From Anarhynchus alexandrinus (Eukaryota; Chordata; Aves; Charadriiformes; Charadriidae), in NCBI GenBank assembly GCA_008711295.1, contig VUYV01000069.1, forward strand, positions 645,667 through 709,666: a DNA stretch of 64,000 nt. The letters run 5' to 3'. Both the position numbers and the translations under genes were made by a program. The notes under the pieces were generated by a model. The model had not been told where the DNA came from, ran no database searches, and worked only from the letters and a program-made list of their open reading frames with translations. Below are positions 49,006 through 62,520 of this stretch, one piece after another. Every line of letters starts with the position of its first letter. Position 1 is the stretch's first letter.

Positions 49006-52000
49006 ACCCAACAACTCTGCGCCGTATCCACTTTCACCCAAATTATCACGTCCGATGGGCCAGTCCTGGGCCTCTCATAAAGTTGCTCTGTAGGAAGCAT
49101 GACAGCAAAGTTACCCAATGTGTCAGTTCTTTGAATACTACTAAATGCTTACTTGGACCCAATCCTTGGTAAACGTTCTTTACCAGGCTCTGGAAAATTA
49201 CACTTCTCTTTTTTTCTCAAGAAAAGCCCACTAAAAAAAATCTTCATGGTCTGGATGGTTACCAGGCCACCAATGGACTTCTGTAGTCCAGGCAGATCTT
49301 TCTAACACAAATAACAGGTAAAGGGGGTTTATATTTTGTGCCAGATGGTACTCAACTGTCTGGCATCTCCTTCTTTAATGTGTTAGCTCATTACTGATTG
49401 CATTTCAGGTGAAAATTAATGTAGTCTGGTTTATTTTTAAATGTATCCCAAATGGAGATTCAGAAGAGCAGATGTTGGGGGGGAGGGAAGAAGGGTGTTT
49501 CCATCTTCTTAGTATGCAATGCTTGATATAGCTTCATTATAGCTCCTCTAGTATATATAAGTATTATACTTCCACGCACAAGTGTGTGTGTGTCTGTTCC
49601 AATTTATACTGGCTTATTTTCTTTGACTCCCTGTGTGAACACATGCCCATTTATTTTATAGAACATATAATGTCTGAAAGGATTTTTCGCTACTTATTCT
49701 TTAAGACTATAGCAAAATGAGCATTAAAAAAACAAATGAAAAAAATACCGAAAAGGCAATCCCCAAAATGATGAAAATGAACCTGCACTGTAATTCTGCT
49801 AGTAAGTGACAGAAGGTACAAATCCTCTGAAGAAACTATCACCAATGCCAGAGATAGTAACCTCCTGATTTTGAGCTGCAGTCTTGGCTTCTGGCATAAC
49901 CCAGAAAGTCCTGAGGGGTCTGGCTGCATCCCAGCAGCCTGTGATCACCTGCATATGGACAGCTATACTGCCCAGAGCCTCCACAGCACCGCACACGCAG
50001 CTTGCTCGGCTGCCAGCCACACCGCTGGCACAACCCCCACCTTAAAATCTGTGAACAATCGTATGGGTTAAGATCATGGTACGTCTGACCTGGCAGTTCT
50101 GTCCCTGACAGTGCCCCAGAGAATCCATCCGGGATGCTGTAACCCTGCTACTTCCCCAGAACACCCTCTTCTTCCAGAACTTTAGGATTTGAGAACTTCC
50201 CACATCAGAGGTAGCGCCTTTCTGCCCAATAGCCTTTGCTGGATTGCATTTCTGCAAATTTGTCTCATTGCTCAGCCCATGTGAGGACATTTTGTACCTA
50301 TACATCCTGTAGCAATAACACCAGCAGTTCAGCCGTTACTTACATGACAATACATTCTTTTGTTTATTCTGAACCTTTTCTCACTACAGAACACGGGAGA
50401 TTTGAATGAAATCACTACAAGAAACAGTGACAGGGATTCCTATTCACCTTCTGCACACCCTTCATAATATTACAGAGCTCCCCTCACTCTGCTCACACAT
50501 GTCTTTCCAAGGCTGAAGACGCTTACTTTACATCTATGCTATTTCATACGTCTTGAAGAGACTGAGTATTACACATCACAATAAAATTCTTCCTGTTTCT
50601 TATTTCTTGTAATGTCACATCAGCCTGTCTCTTGTCAGCAATATCAAAGAACTAATCAGACTAGATATGAACAACTGGAATAGAGAAAATGATACATGAC
50701 AAATCAAGCGCACATTTCTTTCTGGTGCTTGCTGTAAGTAAACAGATGGACAATAAAATATTCTAAATGCAAAATGAGAATTATTTGTTCTTATACACGT
50801 GCTTTGCTGCTACTAGTGTTAGTCCAGTTTGGGGAACCAAACCGATCTGGAGGACTTAACCAAAATACTGCTGGAAAAAGCTGAATTCAGTGTCTTGCAT
50901 TCAGCAGTGAGCTGCTATTTTTGAGGCAGATGCTGCTCCACCTCTGCAGGTACAGCTGACACCGTGATCACAGAACTAGGGCAAGTCCCAGCCATGGAAG
51001 GAAAAGTATCCTTCTCTTGGCTGGCAGAAATGTCTAGTCATAGAGTATTCCCAGTGCAGAAGATTGTTGTGTTCTCTTGCTTTCTTAGGATCATGAGAGG
51101 ACATGTGAGCCTCCGTAGTAAAAAACTTTCTTTACATGGATTTCCTCATAAATTAATCGGTCTCCATTTTGAAGCTGCTATGAGTTGCAGCCACTTGTGC
51201 CATTGCCATCAGGTTGAAGACACCTGCATTTTAGAAGAGTTTGCCCTGAAGTGCTCCAGTCCTGCCTTTAGTGACAATGATACGCAACAGTATCCTTTCA
51301 GCTCCTTCCCATCAGGATGAGAACCTGTATTTATTCTGTATTTAGTGACATATCCAATAAACTACAATTTCATATACTACATGTGAAACCCTTGGGAGGC
51401 CAAAAATAGACTGAATGATAAACTTCCCTTTCTGGATTTTTCCATGCTTCTTACCACTAAAATCATGAAGAGAAAATACACAGGAGAGTGTCATACATCA
51501 TTGGTCAAGTTATTAATTGGCTAAGTCTAATTTTTCCGATGGGAAAGATAGGTTTCAGTAGGTTTAAGAGCAGCTCTGCAGGCTAGGAGGGACAGGAGGA
51601 GAGGAGGGGGTAACACTCTTACCCAGTGTGTTGAAGCTGCCTAGTAAGAAGATTAAGTACTCAGGGCTCAAGGGTTCAAATTTTCCCAGAGAAAGTGAGG
51701 ATGAAGTACCCCCAGCCCCAGCACTGATGCTTGGGGCACGTTGGGGGCTGAGCTTAGTACATGACCCCTGGACCACGGAAGCAGAGAAGACAGAATATTG
51801 ATAGGAAGCTAGCTCTAGGACTAGGACTTGAGAGAGGAGGAGGAAGGAAGGAGGAGAAAGAAACTCAGCCGGAACTGACGCACCACTTTTTCCTGGTGAC
51901 TTAGGTCTGCTGGAGCATATATCCATGCCCACGGCAGGCTGGACCAGCAGGTGAAATGGAATCGACGCATGCATGCCCTGCTGGAAAGCACCGAGAGCTT

Positions 52001-55000
52001 AGCTAGTAAAGGTGATGTAAAACGTGGGGAAAAAACCCAGGAGTTCACACACCTTTTACTTGCATAATCACCTTGTTCCAAGGTGTTCTGGAAATGCAAA
52101 TATTTAGCCACAAAGATGAGTAGTAACTAGTAAGCGTTTCTCTCACACTAGCAGCACACATGTCCTCTTTTCCTTCTTCAGATACTTTTCAACTACAGGC
52201 CTCAAATCAGGTATGGCAACAGGAAGGAAAGGAAACACAGATTTGGAGTTCTAAAAGGTAAATAGAGCGTTCCTACTTCCATCGCAGCACGCATTTCTGG
52301 TAAAAGACAAAGCATTTGAACCCAATCAACAACAGCGTTATTTTCTCCTGGAACACTAGGGGAACTACATAAATGCTTCAAACCAAGTATGAAACCAGAA
52401 ATGAAACAAAGTACAGAAGTAATTCTACAAATGCAGCTATGATTAATACAATGCTACATTACCATCACAAATTCAATAATAGGAATTCCTGAGCTCTTAT
52501 ATTGTGAAACAATATTCAGGAACTGAAACACAAATTTGGAACTACTTGTATGTTGGCACAACTCTGTGACACTGCAAACAAATGAAGAAATGGCAGAAAG
52601 ATAAAAACTTAAGCATATTTGTTATCACTATAATAATGACTCATAAGTTCATATCATTTGTCCGTCTTCCGTTTTTTGCCATGAAGTGGTTCAGGAGAGA
52701 AAAAAAGATGTCTTAAAAAACCAGTTGGGGATTTCTTTGGGTCCCAAGATACAAAAAACATTTATTTCTGCAAGTTAACATCAGAAACTCTCTTGCCTTC
52801 CATGAAAAAAACTCCCAAAATAAGGAATTACTGCAGGCAAGAAAAGAAATTAACAGCTATAGTGTTGGCAATAGTACCTAATGTGAAAATATTTAGCTGT
52901 GTGTAATTTATAAGCAGTTCAGGTACAGCTCCTCTGCACAGCTTATGGCCTCTACAGACAATGTGGTTGCTGGGTTATCTGAACCCTTAGCTGTGGGAGG
53001 AAACAACCAACATCTTGTGTTGAGGCTGCCATTGCCAGTTTATACTCAACCCCATTAACCCCACTGCAGGGAAGCAGAGGAGTTTACATTTCTGTGCTAT
53101 GATTTCTATTCATATTGAACTTCGTTTTGAAGTGCCTAATTCATGTGAGATGTAATAATCATACAAGACATGATTGTCTGGGTTGCCTGGTGAAATCTCA
53201 ATTTATATAAATGTGATTCTGCATAACCAAATATCTGATCAGCAGCACCAAATCCCAATCAAGACTATCAGTAAACTCATGTACTTCTCATTTGTGATCT
53301 TAAATCATTATGAAAAGTTAGCAAGGCTGTGACCAAACAGACCTCACTATATCCAGACATTGCATGACAAAAAGGCTCCTTACGAGAGCTTCAAACACTA
53401 TGTCAACCTAAATAATCCTCCAGACGCTCCAAACAGACCACCCCCTGGTTAGATGCAAGGGAGTCTCGAGAAGCTCTCACTTTTCCTCTCAAAGGTTCCT
53501 CTTTTCCATCCCAAACCCTCTTCCTCCTGTATCCCACTTAAAGTCACTGTAGAAACAATGTCAGTGAAAGTTTCTACTGGTTTAATTCCATTAAACTATG
53601 TGTGAATGTAGTAGAAAGGACTCAACTTGAGTCACTCTAAGAAACAGGTTTCCTAAAAGAAGTAAAGAAAGTAAAAATACTACTGATACCTCTGTCCCAT
53701 TTGGCAGGAGAAAGCAGTTTGCCAGTTCCCAGCTCACAGCCCTTGGCTGTTTCCCGGCTGAGACTTCTCCCCAGGGCTGTCTCTGAAGTTTTCCCATCAA
53801 AGAGCACGAGAGAACAGCATGCTCTGCCCCAGGAGGAGGACAAAGACTGGCCAAATTTCTGACTGTTCTGCAGTCGTTCCCTGCAGCTATGAAATCCCGC
53901 TCATCCCCCACTAACAACGTTTTCAAAAGGGCCCAGTCTTCCAGACCTAGAAACTTAAATAAAGAGCATGTTTAGGAAGAGTCCAGTTCCGGCCCTACCA
54001 TGAAAGGCTACATACATTGGTCCCTAAAAACGGCTGAACCTTGCTCACAGAGCACAAGCTAGAACTGGGCACAGGCTGGATACAAGTTACTGAAATTTGT
54101 AAAGCACTTTGTGATGACGGTCTCTAACATGTAAGCTTATTATTTTGCTGGTCTAATGAGTTAAAAGATTCAATTTATTCAGATGTCAGTGCTTTCCTAT
54201 AAGGAAATATGGCCTACGCTTTCCCAAAGTGACTGCTGGGATATCAAAGTGATCATCATTACCGTAACGAGGTATGTGCACTTACTAATACAGTTCTTCA
54301 TTTCTATCAGTTAATCCAATCAAATTTTCTATTTCATTTCTAATGCCATTTTCCAGTCAGTAACAAGCAGTATGAAGCCTTGTGACACAAAAATGTCAAA
54401 CTCCTGGCATTCATCTGACGTCAAGAGCACCGGTGAGACTTTTGGAGTCTGCTGGGCTTCTCCACACGGAAACAAACAGCCAGCCAGAGGATAATTTCAT
54501 CACGTAACAGGGTGCAACGGGAACAGCCTTGTATCTAATGAATAAGATCATCATTTCCTTCCCCTTTGAAGAAGGAATCAGGACAGGAGATCAGCTTCTG
54601 GGCTGAAGAGGGATGAACACTGTGGTCAGGACAGACTCCAGCACCCAGAGGAAAAGCCTGTGTTTGAACTCCCCATCCTGAAAGGTTCGCAGATTTCTGT
54701 GCCATTATCTTGAAGTAATCTATCTGCTTCAAACACTAAACACTGAGATACTAATTTTGCTGTCAACGACTGTCATTTTCTGCCATGCTGTTCCACCAGT
54801 TAGCATGACCCTTGTGCATTGCTGCTGCAGGAGGTAGAAGGAATACCTGTATTGGATCCGTGCTTTAAGATACTAAACCCATTTTCAAAATAAGGAATGA
54901 GATGTAGTTCAAAAAGCTTGGCTGAAAAACTATATAGTTTCACTGACCTACATTAATCAATGAAATTATAGCTTCCAGCTCAAAAGGCAGGTGAATAATT

Positions 55001-57289
55001 ATTTTTATAAAGTAATCTTTAGTGTGCCAGCCCTTTTTTTAGTAAAAATGCTACCAGTAGAAATCCTAAGACACTGACTCCTCTTACCAGTTTCTCCTAA
55101 GAGATTAAAGACCCTGTTTCCAACACATCGAAATATTACTGTAGTGTGAATAATGTCTTCAGCAAATGGGATAAAGGATTTTTGGTTCTCTTGCTGCACA
55201 GCTAACTCAAATGAGGTTTTGGTGCTGTCAATGAGCAATGTTTAACAGAACTCACCTCCGTTGGTCCCTTCAGTGTTATTTACGGGGAAATGCTAACAGA
55301 AGGAAAACGCAGCTATTCTTAGATACTGCTGAAAAACTAGAGCTCAGGGAACAGATTTGTTGAGTAAGCAGGTATTACATACAGGCACACGTATACTGAC
55401 ACATTTTTCTGTTAATAAGCACTGATGAAGTATTCATAGGTTACTTGCTTAAAATGATTCTATATGCAATTACCAATTTTTAACTCTCTGAAGATGTATT
55501 CAGTCATAAGCAATCTGACTATTCTCAGTGATCTCTTCTCCACCACAGTAGGAAATGCAAAAATAAATAAATTACTAGTAACAGTGTACAACACAGTGAG
55601 TTACAGGAAAAAGCACTTTTTACCATGTTATTAATAACTTAGAAGCATGCTCCTGTTAGCAAAGATATAAGCCAAAGTACTTCTTTATTGCTAATCTACT
55701 AATTTGCTACTTTTGGAACAATTCCAATTGCATGATCATTTAATATGCATTAATTCTTGTTGTTAATTCCTCGTACTAACATGCATTAATTCTGCTTTCT
55801 CTTTCCAATAACAAATGAAAACCAATATAGACCAGAAGAACAAACCTTTCCTTTTATTTATCATACAGGCGTAACTCAAAAGTATGACAGTGCCACTTTA
55901 CTGCAGCTGTGAGTGAGAACCACTTTGTGTTCATTCAAGGCACATTCATGCCTAAGCATCAGCTCCTGAAGCTTCTGATTTTCATAAGTAGTCACCCCTT
56001 CAGTCATTAACTGCACTGAATGGGTCTGCAGTACAGCCCAGAGCAAGAACAAAACCAGGAAGATCTGGTAGCAGGCATCAATTCTGATTGCAAAAGTATT
56101 TATTACAAGACAATTTTCCAGAATTAAGTCCAAGTTGGTTAAAATTTGCAAAGTCGTGATTTGAGAAAACCAAGTACCGTAATTGAATCTTTGACATTAT
56201 AATGGGAACAAGAATGAGAATATTCCAACAGGTTATTAATGGAGACTACTGTCCACATTAAGCTGCTTTTTTCTAACAATATCCCTTACTAATAAGATCT
56301 TCCCTTCTTAACCCTTTTCTCTGTATAGTGCCTTGGATTATTTCTTGGTATTTTAAATTATATAATTACCCAGTTAGTTGAGAAGACCATGGAGAAGAAC
56401 AACAACAAAAACCAATTCTGCTCTCCCTTTAATTACCTACATTAACAGCAAATAGTTGCTGGGCTGCCTTTGTTTTCCTTGCTTTTTATTCAAGCTGTTT
56501 TCTCTGTAGTGACTAAAATATTTATATATGCTCCTCTGAAAATCTCAGCCAAAGAGACTAAACATCACAGTCCCTAGTGAATTTCAGTGGACCCTGGACA
56601 CCTCTCTCAAATGCCTTGGAAAATCCTAGCCATTATTTCTTAGTGAAAATGAGTATTTCCACTTCTTTACCATTTATTAGCATATCTGTTTCTTCATTAA
56701 ACCTGGGTAATTTAAGTACCTCAGTTGCAACGGGGGAAAAAAAAAATAGGATGTTGTTATAAGAGTAACATATGTCTGCATCAATGTGAGTGTAGTTCTG
56801 ATGCTTTTTATTTATGATAGTCAAAGAACATAAGTAAAGTTTATTCACTGATACAGCTGGAAATAGTAGCAAAGTGCTGAAACAGCTGTGCCATATTTCA
56901 TCAAACCACATATGCTCTAAATTCAGTATTTGAATGTGCAACCCTTGACTGTATACATGTCATTTTCTCACAGAAATAGGTTTCCATTATTTTACCTAGT
57001 TCCTGTGATACACGAATTTAGGTATTCCCTAATTAACCAAATGAGAGGAGTTTACAAAGTTTTTTTCTGCTGTCAGTTATTCTCTTTTTTATATCTGTTT
57101 TCATGGTTGAAAGCCTGCTCAATCTGCAAATTATACTTCTCAGGTGATATTTCATGACAGAAGCAGAGAAAATATAACCAATCCTCCACGGCAAATGAAG
57201 AATGACTAGCACATTTGCAAGCGGCCAGCTATCCTATACATCTTTCCTGTTACTACTGTGCGAGCTCTTCACTGATGTCACTGCCATCC
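49006..57289. other. Unique DNA, no recognised gene
   Basis: A GT run lies at 49582-49594. GC-richer patches at 49870-50040 and 51560-51990 are open in several frames on both strands without domain features. The 51564-51974 minus-strand frame (136 codons) and the 50964-51320 plus-strand frame (118 codons) are the longest. A 91-codon minus-strand frame at 55876-56151 has a protein-like composition but I do not recognise it. Confidence 0.45.
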
Positions 57290-57790
57290 CCCCCCACCCC
57301 CTGGGTTCCCAGCCGGGAGTTCGCACGCCCAGAAGTGTGTTTGCACTCACCACACGCGAGATGCAGTGTTTGCCAGGGAGGATTTTTAACAGCACGCGCT
57401 CCCTCTCTCTCTTTTCCCTCTAGATGCTCCTATCCCCTATACACGTATTTTTCTTCCCCAGGCTACATCTTGCTGCAAGAGCCGATGTGGCTACAGCCAG
57501 GGGGCCAGCGAGCACCTCCCAGACCTGCTCTGTGACTCAGCATCCAGGAGGCCTTCAGGATCCCAGAAACCGGCATCCCTTCTCCCCACCGGCGGAATAT
57601 ATTCCTTATCCCTGAGACACAGCCAGCTTCCCCCAGCGCGGGAAGGAAGGGTGATGAAAGGACGTACCCCTGGGGCAAGAGCAGGTGGGATGCAGGTTGC
57701 CAAGGCGGCAGGGCACGGGCTGACCTGCGGGGCTGTACGACAAGGCGTGCACTCCCACCCAGAACGGTGGGTTCAAAAATGCCACTTCAG
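57290..57790. promoter_or_regulatory. CpG-rich block, candidate CpG island / 5' exon
   Basis: By eye roughly two dozen CpG fall within about 500 bases, far denser than anywhere else outside repeats, and the block is GC-rich. Open frames overlap on both strands because stop codons are rare in such sequence, not because of coding. It also contains C runs (57288-57295). On the minus strand a donor-like CAG|GTC lies at 57725/57724. Given that CNTN1 is transcribed on the minus strand and needs an upstream noncoding exon, this is the best visible candidate for a promoter or first exon, but that is inference. Confidence 0.35.
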
Positions 57791-59234
57791 CCCAACGATT
57801 GCTTGACGCGTTTTTAGTCGAGCAATATTAACAATGTCTGATGGCTGGTACAGCATTTTTCCAGCCGATTATTAGGTAATTAACAACCAAACACACACTG
57901 TTCACTGAGACAGGGGTCCATATGTGTCTCTGTGCAATGTGGCATGAGGACTCAGGGATCCAAAACTGGCCCATCAGGTGTTATTAGATGTAAATTTAAA
58001 ATAACAACATAAACTCAAAATAAAAAGGCATTTACCCAAGGAATGGTAGCATTCTGTTGTGACTGCCTGTAATGCTTGCTGGCAATACCTTGCTCCTTCA
58101 GATCACACAGCAGCTTTCGGGTTTATTAAACTAGCTATTTCTCAATACTCTGTGACAATAGGTCTCTCTCAGAGTATGGGTACATCTTTAAGTTACTGAA
58201 CACAGAATCTAAAGCATTTGTCTTGTGTTTTCCAAAATACGAAAATCTACAAATGCACAAAACACTAATAAAATAGAAAATTTTAAGCATTTATTGTGGT
58301 AAATCATTTAATAGGCAAGAATAACGTAATTTAACTTATCTTCTTTTAAAAGTTGGTATCTTTACTGTACATCTAGATTGGTTAGACAGTTTGCTTGAAT
58401 ATATCCTAAGTTTTCAAATGTGCAAATGAAAATAATATAGAATTTATTTGGGTTTTTTTTATTTTATTTCCAGCAAATTACATAATCAGAAATAGCTGTA
58501 AAATCTCCAACAGTAGATAGTTTTCTGAAGGACAATAAGGACAGGCTTGTCTATTCACTGAATGACAGCCCAGACTTTTCTCTAAATGTAACAGTTTGAT
58601 AATCTTAGTTATTTACAGGACAGCCAAGCAATAGATTCTGGGACTTGTTTTCCTGACACACATTTTACTGTAGGTTGCAAATGTTGCAGAAAATGTACAG
58701 ATAGAGGGGGAAAAAAAAAAGTCAATGAAATTTCCGTGTCATTATTCAGTTAGGACCTCTAATGAAATAGATCATGTTATTATATTGATCATCTCGGTGA
58801 CTGTCCCGCCCCTCCCCACAATGCAGTCATCTACAGCAGATAAAAAATTGATCAGAAATGCACACTCTTGAACAAACTGCAGAATTCAAAAAGTATAACA
58901 GTATTTACTCTCAGCAATATTTAAACAACCATTTAAAAACAATTAGACTAGTAGGATCCGTGCAGCCATATCCACCCGAGAATCCTGACTCTGCATTCCA
59001 GCGCAGATATCTGAGTCAATGTAACCACACTGCATCATCATAATCCTGCCTCAGCATATTCCCTCTTCTGCACTCAAATCCACAAATAAAAAATACCCCT
59101 TTTTTACCTTAGATGGTGAATTCCTGCTTGTCCTTTTGTTCATAGTAACTATTCCAAGTTTGTATCTTTGAAAAATAAAAGGAGGGTTGCACCAATAAAC
59201 TTCACAGATCCTCTCCTGCAGCAGAAAGCAAATT

Positions 59235-59258
59235 AAAAAAAAAAAAAAAAAAAAAAAN
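59235..59258. repeat. Poly(A) tract ending at an unresolved base (N)
   Basis: Twenty-three A in a row followed by N at 59258. The length is most likely uncertain because sequencing and assembly fail in long homopolymers. No retroposed element is recognisable next to it, so the tract is not evidence of an inserted cDNA. Confidence 0.9.
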
Positions 59259-61960
59259 CAAACTGTGACCTCAGAGCAAAGCACAGCCGTTAGCATCCCT
59301 CAGCCAACCTTCAGCAGAAAGCAGGTTAGACAGCAGGAAAACTGGCTCGGTACATGGCTGCAACGCTTTCAAATCAAGCATTCTGTGCTGTAAGCTCGGG
59401 GATTTATATCTTCTTAAATAGGCCGTCCCACTCAATGCTGCTTGTGTGCATGAAAATATGAAGCATTTCACTGCAGTCACTTTATGCAAGAAACTACCCC
59501 AGTCATCTTTACAATCTCTGTCACTGTGCTCTGAGACTAAAGAATGAGCACAGCATGCATAATTCATGCATTAAAATCTTCTGTGCACTTCCTGCAGCAA
59601 CTGTTACATCCAGTAATGGGATATTGATCAGCTCATCACTAAAACAATCGGGGCTGGGCAATTGCTTTGCTGCAACAAACAATATTCCATCCAAAATGGG
59701 ATGCAGACACAGGCTCCCCCCCCCCTGCAGCACTCAAGCGTAACTCCAACATACATGGCGTGGCATTTACATATTGCAGAGTGTTTAATCTGGACTCTGC
59801 ATTTCTTTGACCTTCGAAAAATGCTGCATTATCTGAGCCTTTTATTTGAAGTTTGTATTCCCTGCAGCCTGTTCCTCCTTTTAACTCTACGCAGCATGAG
59901 AAGCAAGTATGCTTTTCTAACCCCACGTTCAAAGCACAGCGAACCTCCAAAAGCAAAGAGCAGATATAAGAGCTTTCTACCCCGCGACACATTCTTTGCC
60001 CCATATACACCTGCACCTTGTTTGTACCAGACTAGACCAGCCTCATTTGAATCCTTTCAGGACAATGCATATGTTACATTCAAACTGAATAGAGATGCAC
60101 ATTGGCATCATTTTTGTCTAGCACAACTCACACAATTTCTATCTGCCAGATCAATTAAAACGAGTCCCAAAGTTGCTACGTCTTCCCACAGATCTGAACA
60201 TCCTCCAGCCTTTTCAGCACGGTCCCTGTGTGAGTTTAAATGATCCCTGTCATTTCAACGAGCCTCATCAGCAGTTGACCAGCCCTGTGTTCAGCCTCTG
60301 TCTCCAGCAGCCTCTCGGCAACCCCACCCTTTGACTGCCACGGGCTTCTCCCTCCATACACAGGAAAACCATGACTGCCACCTTTTCGGAAGAAAAAGGT
60401 GAGAGGGATAAGAGACAAAAGGCAAACACCAGAGCCATGACTGAGGTGAAACTCCAAAGCAATACTTGAAAATAAAGCAACGTGAATCTTTGGTTATCCT
60501 GGTGTTGCCAAACAGCATAGTCATCGGAGCATGAACCACGCAGACCTGTAGTCTCCTGAAATCCATGGAATCATTCCTTACTCTTGATGGAGTTTGGGTC
60601 TGGTCTTTTATCACTAAAACACATCGTCATCACTAAAATAAAGAACTGTTATTGAGGTTTACTTGAAAAGAAATTCAAGAGGCTAGTAAGTATTTCTTCC
60701 TGGGATTGAAGAAGGTACAATTGGCTAAACCAAAAAATCTTGATGGGACTGCAGCATGAACGGGAGACACGCCAAATACTGATGAAAACCTGAATCTGGG
60801 CTAAATTATCAACTCTCCTGCAATTGTACACATTCAGAGTCCTCCCAAGTAAGTTAATGGAAAATTGTCTGGAGCAAGCAGGATTTGGCATACGGTCTGG
60901 AAACTAGAATGAATAGAGGCTTTTTCAGAGGAAAATCGGGAAGAAAATTTGCTTGGTTTGCCTCTCGCCAAAGCAATCACCTTTCAGTATATCCAGTATC
61001 TACTGCTTTCCCTTATGCTAAGGCACCCCCATACATTTCAGTGAGCCGGCAAAGGTGTCGCCAAGAAATTACCATATGCCTTTCTGGTATGTCCTTTCTC
61101 ACCAGCCACTAGGGCTCGAATGTAACAGCAGTTAATCTCTACTTTGTGATACATCAAAAAAAGCAGTTTAGGTTGGCAAATTTTTCACCCATTACTACAC
61201 CCTGAGTGCTGGGCCACAAACACCTCTGAAAAGCATTAAACTAGAAGTTACAAGCCATATCAGAAAACATGATGTTGTGAACCTGACTGCTTAGTTAATC
61301 AGATTAGAATGGGAAGAAACCTCACAGAGATGAGATTCATGCCCCAGGTCACGCAATCCCCACGGGCTCGCTCTGATCTTACTCTAATCAGCTACAAGTG
61401 GGAAGTTTACTGGGGAAAAAATGCTCATGTAGGCGCTGCAGACTAGCTCATCCTACGCTTACCATTACAGTGGACATCTGCCACTTCTTGCTATGTTGGG
61501 ATTGTGCTCCAGATAAAGATGTCTAAATTTAGATAGCTAGCAGTGCATGCCTACACATGAGGAAGATGCCCATCCTCTGTCAGAACATTGTTAGAAGCTG
61601 TTCAGCTCTCCAGCTCTTGCAGTCTATTTAAGGGTGAGTTGAATCATTCCCATCTCCATTGACTGTATCGACTAGGTTTCTGCCAATTATGATCAGACTG
61701 CGGACATGTGAGTCACATTTAGACATCTCAATCTCACTGCATCCCCACTGCCTGTGGTTTAACAGAGTATTTCCCTGGCACAAGGCAAGAGAAATGGTAA
61801 TTTTGGGCACAGGTACACTTTGACATCTCCTACTCTCCCTAGTCAAGCTATGTTTGGGATTCCATAAAGACTTTGAGCAATTGCATAAAACTGATTTCAT
61901 ATGTAAATGCCATGACACAAGTGCCATTTAGGACAATTCTGTCCAGAAAAAGAATTTTGA

Positions 61961-62000
61961 TTTTTGATGATTCAGAAAATGAATTTTGATGACTCAGAAA
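61961..62000. repeat. Imperfect 20-bp tandem duplication
   Basis: The unit tttttgatgattcagaaaat at 61961-61980 is followed directly by gaattttgatgactcagaaa, which is the same phrase with a small shift and one C/T change. A further gaattttga lies just upstream at 61952-61960. Confidence 0.7.
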
Positions 62001-62341
62001 GAAACTAACTTTCTACATTTTATGAAGAGCTAAAGGTAAATGACACATTGAATTTGGAATTGATATTCCTATTTGAAATTTGAAATGGAAAACATCTCCA
62101 TGTGGATGTCATTGATGTTGTAATAAATCACTTAAATACATATTTTGTGTAGAAAAAAGCATTCTTAGAATTTCTGCAATCTTTGCCTGGTATTTTGGAA
62201 TTTATATGTAATCTGATGGGTTCCTCAAAGGAAGACTAGAAGCTTTGGGCAATACAGTAACTCTTCCCTCCATCAGAGAACTTCATAAGAAGCACAGACA
62301 ATAAAGAGAGAAACTGGTGCCACTTTCTTCGGAAGATCACA

Positions 62342-62429
62342 AAGATAAGAAGGGTTTCACTATTCAGATGGGTAAGGTCTAGAAAATGGCCAAATCAGTA
62401 TTTTATTGAAGTTACTGGTGTCAGCAAAC
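62342..62429. repeat. 88-bp direct repeat, copy 1 (before the N)
   Basis: Identical to 62433-62520 except for C at 62358 versus T at 62449. It runs up to the single N at 62430. A duplication that ends exactly at an N points to contig ends that overlap but were not merged, rather than to real DNA. Confidence 0.93.
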
Positions 62430-62430
62430 N
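62430..62430. other. Single-base assembly gap (N)
   Basis: One ambiguous base between the two copies of the 88-bp repeat. Its position at the end of copy 1 indicates a scaffold join of nominal length one. Confidence 0.95.
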
Positions 62431-62432
62431 AG

Positions 62433-62520
62433 AAGATAAGAAGGGTTTTACTATTCAGATGGGTAAGGTCTAGAAAATGGCCAAATCAGTATTTTATTGA
62501 AGTTACTGGTGTCAGCAAAC
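62433..62520. repeat. 88-bp direct repeat, copy 2 (after the N)
   Basis: Second copy of 62342-62429, offset by 91 bases, with one substitution (T at 62449). The two bases between N and the repeat (ag) may belong to the contig edge. The true genome probably has this sequence once. Confidence 0.93.

Noticed and set aside
50964..51320. 118-codon plus-strand frame with Cys/His residues near its end
   Set aside because: The Cys and His spacing does not form a zinc-finger pattern and there is no splice context.
51564..51974. 136-codon minus-strand frame
   Set aside because: Ser/Pro-rich composition follows a purine-rich GC patch, several frames are open at once, and there is no domain or leader.
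55876..56151. Minus-strand frame of 91 codons with a protein-like C-terminal half
   Set aside because: No domain that I recognise, no clear splice sites on that strand, and a length expected by chance.
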